A program made the translations under genes and the position numbers. A DNA stretch of 64,000 bases, from positions 141,117 to 205,116 of the forward strand of contig NZ_JACCDF010000005.1 in assembly GCF_013415105.1 (NCBI RefSeq). Reading direction: 5' to 3'. This stretch comes from Vreelandella salicampi (GTDB taxonomy: Bacteria; Pseudomonadota; Gammaproteobacteria; Pseudomonadales; Halomonadaceae). Below the pieces are notes generated by a model, which ran no database searches, was not told the origin of the DNA, and was given only the letters and a program-made list of their open reading frames with translations. This document shows, one piece after another, positions 57,162 to 64,000 of the stretch; positions within the stretch are counted from its first letter, which is position 1; the number at the start of each line of letters is the position of its first letter.

Positions 57162-57600
57162 TCACCCTGTTCCAGCAACAGGTCGAGTTTTCCCGGGCCG
57201 CAGGGTGGCAGCATTTTGGACAATAGCGGTAGAGTCTTTTTGCCTGAGGGTATTTCGAAGCCAGGTCTCAACCGCTTTGCAGACAGCATCATTGTCTTCG
57301 GGAGGCACGAGGGCGGCATCGTTACCAGAACGACGGATAAAGAAGTGCTCAGGGATAGGTAGCGCACTGCCATCACGAATATACGCCACGATTTCACCGC
57401 TCATCGCGGGGAGATACGCTCCGTCGCTTTGCAGGCATTCCAGCGCATCACGGAACGTCGCTAGCGGCTGAGGGAAGTGATCGCGTAGGTCAAACGCCCG
57501 GTAAGCAAAAATAGCCGAGGTTAGAATGTCCGTTGATGGGGGGTAATGTCGGCATCCTGCCTTCTCTTCCTCATGATGGTTAAGTCGCTTTTCACTGTAG
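57162..57600 (-). pseudogene. Probable gene remnant downstream of umuC
   Basis: An open frame that reads like protein (SAIFAYRAFDLRDHFPQP, MSGEIVAYIRDGSALPIPE) but has no ATG, GTG or TTG with a ribosome site near its start. The segment before it continues open into umuC only by chance. I read it as a 5'-damaged gene; a start with one frameshift near 57570 is an alternative. Family not recognised. Confidence 0.35.
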
Positions 57601-57714
57601 CGAAAGTTGACGGCGATACCTACCCCCCTACGTCGCTGTTTCTCGCCTCCTTGTCGTACCTCCCGTGTGGGAAGTATACGCAGCGCACTCCCGCGCCTAT
57701 GACCATCCGGAACC

Positions 57715-58995
57715 TTAGAGCTTGACGCTGACCAGCTCACTCCACTGGGTTGTGTAACGCGGCGTGCGGCGTTCACTCCGCAGCGCCCAGGCATTGCCTT
57801 GGCGGGGTAACCCCAGCTGTACCGTACCCTTACCCAATTCACGATTCAGTTTATCGACCATGGCCATGAGCCGTTCGCTGCGTTTTGCCTCGGCAGCCGT
57901 TTGCGGCGTCTCATTCAGCGTGAGCTGTCGATTGGCTTTAGGGGACAGATCCAGCAGCATCACGCCTGCCTTTTGGTAGCGATACCCTTTGCGCCAGAGG
58001 TGCCTCAACCCTTCAACGGCGGCCGCGATCAATTCGCGGCTGTCATCGGTGGGACGATCCAGCGACACGATCACCCGATTACGGTACTGGGGTAAATCGG
58101 TGCGAAACGGGTTGGTGCGCACAAACACCATGACGGCGCTGGTGACACTCGCTTGTTTGCGCAGTTTCTCTCCTGCCCGGGCGGCGTGGTGACGCAGCGC
58201 TTCGCGGAGATCGTGCGGGTTGCCGGTGAGCCGTCCAAACGAACGTGAGACCATGATCTGCTGCTTGGGCGCGCTCATATCATCCAGCTGAATGGACGGT
58301 TGGCCGCGCAGCTCCCATACGATTCGCTCCTGCACCACGGAGAACCGTTGACGGATCTGTTTCGGATCGGCTTGGCGTAGCTGCCAGGCAGTGTTAATCC
58401 CCATGACGTTGAGCCGTTCGGCGGTACGCCGCGCCACGCCCCAAAGCTCGGTGGCCGGTAGCTGTTTGAGCAATTCGCGAGTAGTGGGGCTGTCGGCGTC
58501 TAATCGGCAAACCCCTGCGGCTTGGTAAGCCGGGTGCTTTTTAGCCATGTGGTTGGCGATTTTGGCCAGCACTCGCGTTGGGGCAACCCCCACGGAGACA
58601 GGAATGCCCGTCCATTGCCGCACGGTGTCGCGCAGCCGTTTTCCGCGCGTTTCTAGCATCGCCGGGTCAAAGCCGTGAAAGCCAACGAACGACTCATCAA
58701 TGGAGTAGACCTCGACATGCGGGGAGAACGTGGCGAGCACCTCGGTGACGCGGCGGGACATATCGCCATACAGCGCATAGTTGCTCGATAGCAGTACGGT
58801 TTGGCGACGTATCGGCGGGGGCAGCAAGTGCATGGCCGTGCCCATTTCGACGCCCAGCGCTTTGAGTTCGTTCGAGCGCGCGACAATGCAGCCGTCGTTA
58901 TTGGAGAGCACCCCGACCGGGCGACCTTCCAGTGCCGGGTTAAACACCCGCTCGCACGACACGTAGAAGTTGTTGCAGTCGACCAAGGCCATCAT
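57715..58995 (-). CDS. umuC: DNA polymerase V catalytic subunit UmuC, 427 aa
   Basis: A Y-family translesion polymerase. [18 protein letters not shown] opens the palm, [18 protein letters not shown] follows, and YSIDESF (97-103) holds the catalytic Asp100 and Glu101. The little-finger region with SRSFGRLTG and the C-terminal UmuC tail are present, so length is normal. The ATG at 58995 overlaps the umuD stop (ATGA). UmuC works with two copies of cleaved UmuD and RecA at lesions. Confidence 0.95.
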   Translation of the reverse strand: MMALVDCNNFYVSCERVFNPALEGRPVGVLSNNDGCIVARSNELKALGVEMGTAMHLLPPPIRRQTVLLSSNYALYGDMSRRVTEVLATFSPHVEVYSIDESFVGFHGFDPAMLETRGKRLRDTVRQWTGIPVSVGVAPTRVLAKIANHMAKKHPAYQAAGVCRLDADSPTTRELLKQLPATELWGVARRTAERLNVMGINTAWQLRQADPKQIRQRFSVVQERIVWELRGQPSIQLDDMSAPKQQIMVSRSFGRLTGNPHDLREALRHHAARAGEKLRKQASVTSAVMVFVRTNPFRTDLPQYRNRVIVSLDRPTDDSRELIAAAVEGLRHLWRKGYRYQKAGVMLLDLSPKANRQLTLNETPQTAAEAKRSERLMAMVDKLNRELGKGTVQLGLPRQGNAWALRSERRTPRYTTQWSELVSVKL

Positions 58996-59441
58996 GGCAG
59001 CGGCGCCCCCGGTAGGCTGTGCAGCACGTGGGTGACCACGCCCCAAACGTGGGACTCGCGTCCTTCTAGGGGGATGGGCTTGTACGCGGGGTTACTGGCT
59101 CGTAGGTACGCCCGCTGTCCAACCCGCTCCAAGCACTTCACTGTGAGTTCGCCATCGACAGCGATCACAATGATGCGCCCGGGCAGTGCTTCCAAGCTAC
59201 GGTCGACGACCAGCAGATCCCCGTGATGGATACCGTCGCCGATCATGGAGTCGCCTTCGGCGCGCACAAAATACGTCGCGGCTGGATGTTTCACCACATG
59301 GCGATGCAGGTCCAGATCGGTATCGAGGTGGTCATCTGCAGGGCTGGGAAACCCCGCGCGGACGGCGCTGGAGAAAAGCGGCAGCGGGCAAGGTATGGCA
59401 GTGGGGTCAGCACGCCCAAGCAAAGAGACGGATAATGACAT
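58992..59441 (-). CDS. umuD: SOS-response peptidase UmuD, 149 aa
   Basis: A LexA-like self-cleaving protein. Ser65 (EGDSM) and Lys102 (LTVKCL) form the catalytic dyad; cleavage is expected between Ala29 and Gly30 (VRAGFPSP). The ATG at 59441 is chosen because GAGGG lies 7-8 bases before it and the product then matches family length; an ORF from 59504 is longer but lacks a site. It overlaps umuC by 4 bases and is preceded by a LexA box. Confidence 0.93.
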   Translation of the reverse strand: MSLSVSLLGRADPTAIPCPLPLFSSAVRAGFPSPADDHLDTDLDLHRHVVKHPAATYFVRAEGDSMIGDGIHHGDLLVVDRSLEALPGRIIVIAVDGELTVKCLERVGQRAYLRASNPAYKPIPLEGRESHVWGVVTHVLHSLPGAPLP

Positions 59442-59455
59442 GGTGATTCCCTCAA

Positions 59456-59475
59456 TACTGAAAATAAAAACAGTA
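59456..59475 (-). promoter_or_regulatory. LexA (SOS) box of umuDC
   Basis: On the minus strand TACTG - N10 - CAGTA forms a palindrome; relative to CTGT-N8-ACAG it has one mismatch (TCAG). It lies 15 bases before the umuD ATG, as expected for an SOS operator. Confidence 0.8.
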
Positions 59476-59507
59476 TAGAGGAGTGTCGGCAACGTACAAG
59501 CCAAATA

Positions 59508-59690
59508 TTACGCGTTAAAAAGTGCGTCAGTCTTTTCCTGCCCCAGCTCATGCGCTGTCGGCGTGGCGATTTCATCGGCATGCGCTGTTTCAGGCGTTAA
59601 GCCTTCCAGCAGCGCCGATTCCGTAAAAGGCAGGGTTGGCTTGTTCACGCCCTTTTCCGCCGTCTGGGCCATTACAGCTTTCTTTTTCAT
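59508..59690 (-). CDS. Small protein, antitoxin-like C-terminus, 60 aa
   Basis: The segment SALLEGLTPETAHADEI resembles the toxin-binding tails of MazE/AbrB-type antitoxins (LLxGxTPExxHAE). There is no DNA-binding N-terminal domain and no toxin gene beside it. The ATG overlaps the stop of the gene before it, so the two are a unit. It could be a remnant or a regulator. Confidence 0.45.
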   Translation of the reverse strand: MKKKAVMAQTAEKGVNKPTLPFTESALLEGLTPETAHADEIATPTAHELGQEKTDALFNA

Positions 59691-59875
59691 GCGAGCCCTC
59701 CCTGAGACTTAGTCTCAGCTTCACTAGTTTCACCGGAGAGAGCTTCCCATTCATCCGTATCAATGGGCTCAAACGGCTGGGTATATCCACGCACCGAACC
59801 TTTCAGCCGTTCCAGCCGACGGTGATTGGCATCGTCTGTTGGATGAGAACGCGGTGATTTATTTTTGTGCGTCAT
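59687..59875 (-). CDS. Small protein of unknown function, 62 aa
   Basis: A charged protein with LERLKGSVRGYTQPF and PIDTDEWEALSGE, a short run that again recalls antitoxin tails. The ATG at 59875 follows GGGGGTG. It overlaps the next gene by four bases (ATGA). No family could be named. Confidence 0.45.
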   Translation of the reverse strand: MTHKNKSPRSHPTDDANHRRLERLKGSVRGYTQPFEPIDTDEWEALSGETSEAETKSQGGLA

Positions 59876-60066
59876 ATCGGCACCCCCACAAAAAAATGGC
59901 ACATCCATCGTGACGTTTACGCGGTAATAGGCATCGTGAGAGGCTCGCCCAACCCGCCCTCCATGGAACGGTCAGCAAAACACCCGACGCTTTTAAACTG
60001 TATGCAAACCAGTATCGACAACGCGTGTCACGACCACAAGTCGATCTTGTATCAAAGCGCGAGGCG

Positions 60067-60492
60067 TTAACGCGCCTCCCCTTGTAACGTCGCTACGATT
60101 CGGCGCTGTCCGCCATGCTGGCGGTGTTCACCGAGGTAAAGCCCTTGCCACGTGCCAAGCGTTAGCCGTCCGTTTTTTACGGGAAGCGTCACGCTGACAC
60201 CCAGCAAGCTGCTTTTAAAATGCGCGGGTAGATCATCCGGTCCTTCCAGTGTATGGCGGTAGCCGGGCGCGTTTTCCGGGGCTAGGCGATGAAAGAACGT
60301 CTCGAAATCCGTTCTCACGTCCGGATCAGTGTTCTCATTGAGCGTCAAGCTCGCCGAGGTGTGCTGCAATAGCAGATGCAAAAGGCCTATCTGCACATGA
60401 CGCAGCTCAGGTAACGCCGCCTCAATCTCGTCGGTAATTAGATGAAAACCACGCGACCGCGCGCGCAGGCTGATGGTTTTTTGGTGCCACAT
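60067..60492 (-). CDS. yjbQ: YjbQ family protein (UPF0047), 141 aa
   Basis: A small cytoplasmic enzyme-like protein of the UPF0047 family, which has been linked to thiamine phosphate synthesis as a secondary activity. [17 protein letters not shown] is the conserved signature; [15 protein letters not shown] is the second conserved block. Length is normal. GAGG lies about 7 bases before the ATG. It is a stand-alone gene and probably part of the core chromosome. Confidence 0.9.
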   Translation of the reverse strand: MWHQKTISLRARSRGFHLITDEIEAALPELRHVQIGLLHLLLQHTSASLTLNENTDPDVRTDFETFFHRLAPENAPGYRHTLEGPDDLPAHFKSSLLGVSVTLPVKNGRLTLGTWQGLYLGEHRQHGGQRRIVATLQGEAR

Positions 60493-61114
60493 GGATACCT
60501 CGCTTAGCTTTATCTAGGCCACACTCCACACCATATGCTCGGCGGTGAGCATTGTCTCGCCCGGCCTGCGATAGACTCAGAGTGTTGAGTGCCTCGCCGG
60601 GGGACCGCTACGCGACGATGCTGTAACCCAGACAGGCGATCCCCACATTGAACGGTGCGGGTGTGCCAAACAATCAATGATGGCCAATCAATAGTAAGTC
60701 CACCTCCCCGCAAACCCTGGAAACACATCGCCTGGTAACGAAGTATGGGAGGGCCTTCGCCCTAAGAGCTCAACATACAGTCGATGATAAAAGCGGGTTA
60801 CAGGAAGAGAGTCAGCATCTAAAACGGACTAGTTAAGGGTCAACTAGAAGCAGGGATAGTGAAGCCTAGCCTTGCTTATTTACATTGCCAAGGCAGGCAC
60901 ATTCCATAGATGACGGACTAGAAACTGACGCCCATAGCACAGAAAAGCGAGTCGCCAAGCAAGAAAAAGCGATAATAAACAGTGTTTTATCATCAAATCA
61001 AAGACTTTAGGAGCTGCTAAATTATTTATGTTTTTACATACAGCTCATGCGAATAGAACATATTATCACTGATAAGTGACTATGAAAACGGCAACTGCTT
61101 AACTGAGGAACAGC
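60493..61114. other. Non-coding stretch before the AT-rich gene
   Basis: No credible gene. A small hairpin AGGGC-CTTC-GCCCT lies near 60752-60765. Base composition changes from GC-rich to AT-rich near 60950, marking a change of origin. The final 70 bases before 61115 hold the likely promoter. Confidence 0.4.
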
Positions 61115-61996
61115 ATGTCAAAAGAACAAAAATGGACTCAATTTGAGTATCCAAAAAACATGATCACAACAATGATTTCTTTGGAAGATGCCATCAAATC
61201 CCAATACCTCAATGGCATTGAGTGCACGCCAGAAAACTTGGCAAATCCAGAAATAAGAGATTTCACTTATCACTTAAAACACATTCTTTATAATTTCCTT
61301 GAAGGCATAGAGGGTCACAATGAAACCCGTATCGAAAGCACCTTCTTCATAGAAACTGAGGGTGAACATGAAAATAAATACATCGGCATATTATTTCTAG
61401 AAGACAAGCCAAATCATGAAGCACTTACAAAGAAACTTGCTACGATCGCTTATGAAATCGCACACAGGGTGGTCGCTCAAACAGATATTTCGAACTCATC
61501 TTATACCCAACACACGCTCCCCGAAGAGGAGATGTTCATTCAAGAGCAATCGGATAAATTTATCAACAAAAACAAAGGTAGGAACATAAAGCATGGCTTC
61601 TCTGTATCACCTAAAATAAAGAATGCACAAAACCAAGAAATCAACATTTGTGTTAATGGAAAATATTGCGAGCCAAAATCTGAAAACCCTGATTCCAACT
61701 CTATAGAAGGTTATGCTCTGCCGGCAGGGTACGACGAATACGACAACACAATTTCGCTTTATAGCATAGACTCAGATAATAAAATATCGAGCAAGCCATT
61801 TACCCTAACATCCAAACACCCTGACCACTTTATGACAATTGCCAAAGCAAAGATAGAAGGAGGGATTCTATATTACACAGGCGAATGCCTGGAAGAAACA
61901 AAATGTGGAAAAAAACAAAAAACATACTCTATATTAACGTTATCTATTTATGATGAAAGTGACCCGCTCGACAACTACTCCCTACAACCCACATAA
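61115..61996 (+). CDS. AT-rich gene of unknown function, 293 aa
   Basis: The ATG has GAGGAA 6 bases upstream. The sequence is rich in Lys, Asn, Ile and Glu and clearly more AT-rich than its surroundings, a sign of recent transfer. Residues 1-140 include SQYLNGIECTPENLANPE and a helical part; the second half (HGFSVSPKIKN, INICVNGKYCEPK) looks like beta structure with a few Cys. No family was recognised. It converges with the recombinase gene, 15 bases apart; orphan genes in this setting are often defence or cargo genes. Confidence 0.7.
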   Translation: MSKEQKWTQFEYPKNMITTMISLEDAIKSQYLNGIECTPENLANPEIRDFTYHLKHILYNFLEGIEGHNETRIESTFFIETEGEHENKYIGILFLEDKPNHEALTKKLATIAYEIAHRVVAQTDISNSSYTQHTLPEEEMFIQEQSDKFINKNKGRNIKHGFSVSPKIKNAQNQEINICVNGKYCEPKSENPDSNSIEGYALPAGYDEYDNTISLYSIDSDNKISSKPFTLTSKHPDHFMTIAKAKIEGGILYYTGECLEETKCGKKQKTYSILTLSIYDESDPLDNYSLQPT

Positions 61997-62011
61997 AGGG
62001 GAAAACTAAGT

Positions 62012-63871
62012 TCAAAAAGATGCCTGACTCATATACATATAAGTGGCAGTTACAAGATATGCAACTGCCATTTCATAGCGATTTCTAATCACACCGCTCT
62101 CATTTTTAGTTAACAAAAATCCAGCATACTGTTGATACTTCAACCTTCTACCGTTCTGCATAACTTCAAACATATCTAATTGAGTGTCAGCATCATCAGC
62201 ACGTGCGTTTAGCCCGCGACTGGATAGCATTACCTCCATCGCATCACTATGATTTTTGGCTACGACAACACAGTTGGAAGGTGCAACACGAAATGCACTC
62301 ACAGTACACGCAACAACTTCAACATGCCTCTCTTCACTCATTAATAAGTGGCGATTCCTGCCTACCTGACATGCCACCTCCTCAATATTCAACGTGTTTA
62401 TGCAAGTAAGCTTTTGGGTATCAATTTCTTTCGCTCGCTCAATCAGTCGATTCCATGCTGTATCGCTGATGCTGCGTAAAAGCCCCAAGGGGTACTCGCT
62501 TGAAGTGATCCATTTATCTTTACCGCGAACTTTAAAACGCATGTCACTTTCCGCAGCCGAGACAACCTTTTCAAGCGTAGCAGCATGCTCCGGTGACAAC
62601 CCTAGCGCCTCGGCAGCGCGTTGCACATTTTCCCGCAACGCGCCTAAACGCAGCGCTTTCATCAACAAATGCGGCGTTGGATCACTAAATAAAGAAACTT
62701 TGTGAGGTTGAGATACACGGGGTTTGTAGTGACCCAGTTCCTGAATTTTCATTGCTTCTGGAAGTATTCTGCCATTTTTCCCTTGAATAGGCGTCAGCAT
62801 ATCAGCCCATTCTAAGACCAAGTGGTTGTAATTCAGCAGTCCCGTCACTGGGTGTCGATGTCCCATCAAACGAGCCAACCCCATAGCAATGCGGCGTGAA
62901 CAGTCCTGATGAGACCCCATGACAAGCTGACGTACTTTTTCACTATCTATACGCCGGGTCAATGCCGTGGCTAACGGGGTGTTTAACTGCAATAGGGATG
63001 CTGCTGTTATATTGTGAAAGGCATGTCGCGCGTGGTGGAGTGAGAGCGTTGGACTGCCACTCACATGGCGTAAAGCATTTCTCAATACGGCGCTGATTGC
63101 TGATGTACTAAGCGGTAACACCGTTTTTCCATTTCGTATCTCACCGAGAAGTGGTGTCGATAACTCACCACCAAACAGAGCATCGTGGCGATTAAGTACC
63201 GCCTTGAGAATACGCTCCTCTGCCGCTTCCAGTGAAAACAAAAGCGGTATTGCTCGGCGTGAGGCATCGCTTTTCAACGTACGATACTGATTATTTCGAA
63301 GCAGCATCCAACAAAAACCGTGCGCCTCACACCAGTCTCGACGCAGTAAGCCTTTAGCTTCCTCAAGTCGTAAACCAAACCGATAAGCACATAACAGCAT
63401 AAATTGGAGTAAAAGAGCTGTATCCGAATCTTGTTGCGTTGCTTTTATTTGCTTTAGCGCATTGCCGTACTCACGATCTGACAATATTTCAGCTCGCACA
63501 TGACGTCCCTGCTCTGGGATGGGGAGCTCATCCCAATCCGGTTCTTCGACACCCAATGCAGCTGCAACTCGATGAAAAGAGCGTAGGCGGTGACCAAAAT
63601 AGCCCATATCACTCAGTTGTGTTTCTTGATAATCGGTTAGCCCCGCATAAAAAGCGGTGACTTCCTCACTGCTCAGCGCCATCAGATCGACGTCATACGC
63701 AAGCTCTTCAAAAAGCTTACGGAGCGCTCCCCAATAGCGGTGAATGCTGCTAGCCTCGTAAGGTTTAAAGCGTCTTCCCGCCCTTCCCTTGCCTTTTTGG
63801 ATAACCGTCGCTATCCAAACGATCAACAGCATAAGCGCACTGCTCACCTCCCCATTGCGCTGTGCTACCAA
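62012..63871 (-). CDS. Large tyrosine recombinase, possibly N-terminally truncated, 619 aa
   Basis: The catalytic part is in the middle. Arg in AYRFGLRLEEAKG, Lys in RTLKSDASRRAIPL, H-x-x-R-H in LHHARHAFHN, and GHRHPVTGLLNYNH with the His and the nucleophile Tyr. About 270 residues follow the Tyr, an unusually long tail with SPEHAATLEKVV and FDVIxM-type helices. The best start is TTG at 63871 with only a weak site; an in-frame stop lies 7 codons before it, so the true N-terminus may be lost. Likely role: movement of a genomic island at this end; the site is unknown. Confidence 0.75.
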   Translation of the reverse strand: MVAQRNGEVSSALMLLIVWIATVIQKGKGRAGRRFKPYEASSIHRYWGALRKLFEELAYDVDLMALSSEEVTAFYAGLTDYQETQLSDMGYFGHRLRSFHRVAAALGVEEPDWDELPIPEQGRHVRAEILSDREYGNALKQIKATQQDSDTALLLQFMLLCAYRFGLRLEEAKGLLRRDWCEAHGFCWMLLRNNQYRTLKSDASRRAIPLLFSLEAAEERILKAVLNRHDALFGGELSTPLLGEIRNGKTVLPLSTSAISAVLRNALRHVSGSPTLSLHHARHAFHNITAASLLQLNTPLATALTRRIDSEKVRQLVMGSHQDCSRRIAMGLARLMGHRHPVTGLLNYNHLVLEWADMLTPIQGKNGRILPEAMKIQELGHYKPRVSQPHKVSLFSDPTPHLLMKALRLGALRENVQRAAEALGLSPEHAATLEKVVSAAESDMRFKVRGKDKWITSSEYPLGLLRSISDTAWNRLIERAKEIDTQKLTCINTLNIEEVACQVGRNRHLLMSEERHVEVVACTVSAFRVAPSNCVVVAKNHSDAMEVMLSSRGLNARADDADTQLDMFEVMQNGRRLKYQQYAGFLLTKNESGVIRNRYEMAVAYLVTATYMYMSQASF

Positions 63872-63914
63872 GTGTTCAACCCGGCTTATTCATGAGGCCG
63901 ACTTAAAAACGAAG

Positions 63915-63986
63915 ATGGCGAGCGGTTTTCTCTTGTAGAATCAATATGTTCCTGGCAGAACACGATTCAAGAGGACCACTCGCCAT
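63915..63986. repeat. Imperfect inverted repeat before the last open frame
   Basis: ATGGCGAG-GGT-CTCTTG-AATC occurs at 63915-63942 and inverted at 63964-63986, with small gaps. It could be the end structure of an insertion sequence or an operator. The right arm overlaps the ATG at 63985. Confidence 0.5.
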
Positions 63987-64000
63987 GGGTGAAACTGTAT
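63985..64000 (+). CDS. Start of a gene cut by the window edge
   Basis: An ATG preceded by GAGG at about 12 bases opens MGETV at the last five codons. Product unknown; a transposase is possible given the inverted repeat around its start. Confidence 0.25.

Noticed and set aside
55900..64000. A second copy of the tRNA-fMet 3' end (attR)
   Set aside because: No match to the words around the T-arm and CCA end was found by eye in this part of the window.

Overview
The window looks like chromosomal DNA of a Halomonas-type gammaproteobacterium. The housekeeping genes at the left edge (minC and minD, a DUF349 protein, a PhaB-type acetoacetyl-CoA reductase, an initiator tRNA) fit that group. This assignment rests on gene content and general protein resemblance; no 16S rRNA is present.

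Layout. 1-6.2 kb is core chromosome: minD (cut by the window edge), minC, the DUF349 gene, phaB and tRNA-fMet. From 6.3 kb an integrated region starts directly behind the tRNA, with a small XRE repressor, an excisionase-like protein, a tyrosine integrase and an HD-domain protein. 9.3-14.7 kb is one very large STAND ATPase with an N-terminal nuclease-like domain (Avs-like antiviral protein). 15.0-19.8 kb is a compact RiPP locus: a 60-residue precursor, a FxsB-like radical SAM/SPASM enzyme fused to an HExxH domain, a peptide-arginase-like protein, a GNAT acyltransferase and a GAMT-like methyltransferase. The methyltransferase is followed by an attC-like stem-loop. 20.3-22.2 kb is an IS1182-family element whose transposase is broken by a 52-bp mini-insertion.

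22.3-51.6 kb is a defence island, all on the minus strand. One operon reads hsdR-rmuC-hsdM-hsdS-rloC-nucS-like and is preceded by a near-perfect sigma-54 promoter. Just upstream lies a sigma-54 activator whose N-terminus looks like a CARF sensor (RtcR-like). Behind these are a two-gene Druantia type III-like pair (druH, druE) and a third module of a DUF6361 protein, a PLD-like protein and an SNF2-type helicase.

52-55.8 kb holds a three-gene operon of unknown function (two membrane proteins and a small soluble protein) and an orphan gene. 55.9-57.1 kb is a decayed IS21-like element next to a truncated SEC-C protein. 57.7-60.5 kb carries umuDC with a LexA box, two small genes and yjbQ. The right edge has an AT-rich gene of unknown function and a large tyrosine recombinase that may be truncated at its N-terminus.

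How it works together. The tRNA-proximal integrase, the second recombinase, the IS remnants and the stacked defence systems indicate an accessory island built from several acquisitions. The most novel parts are the RiPP pathway, which combines radical cyclisation, Arg-to-Orn conversion and probable acylation or methylation, and the CARF-sigma-54 control of a restriction / anticodon-nuclease operon.
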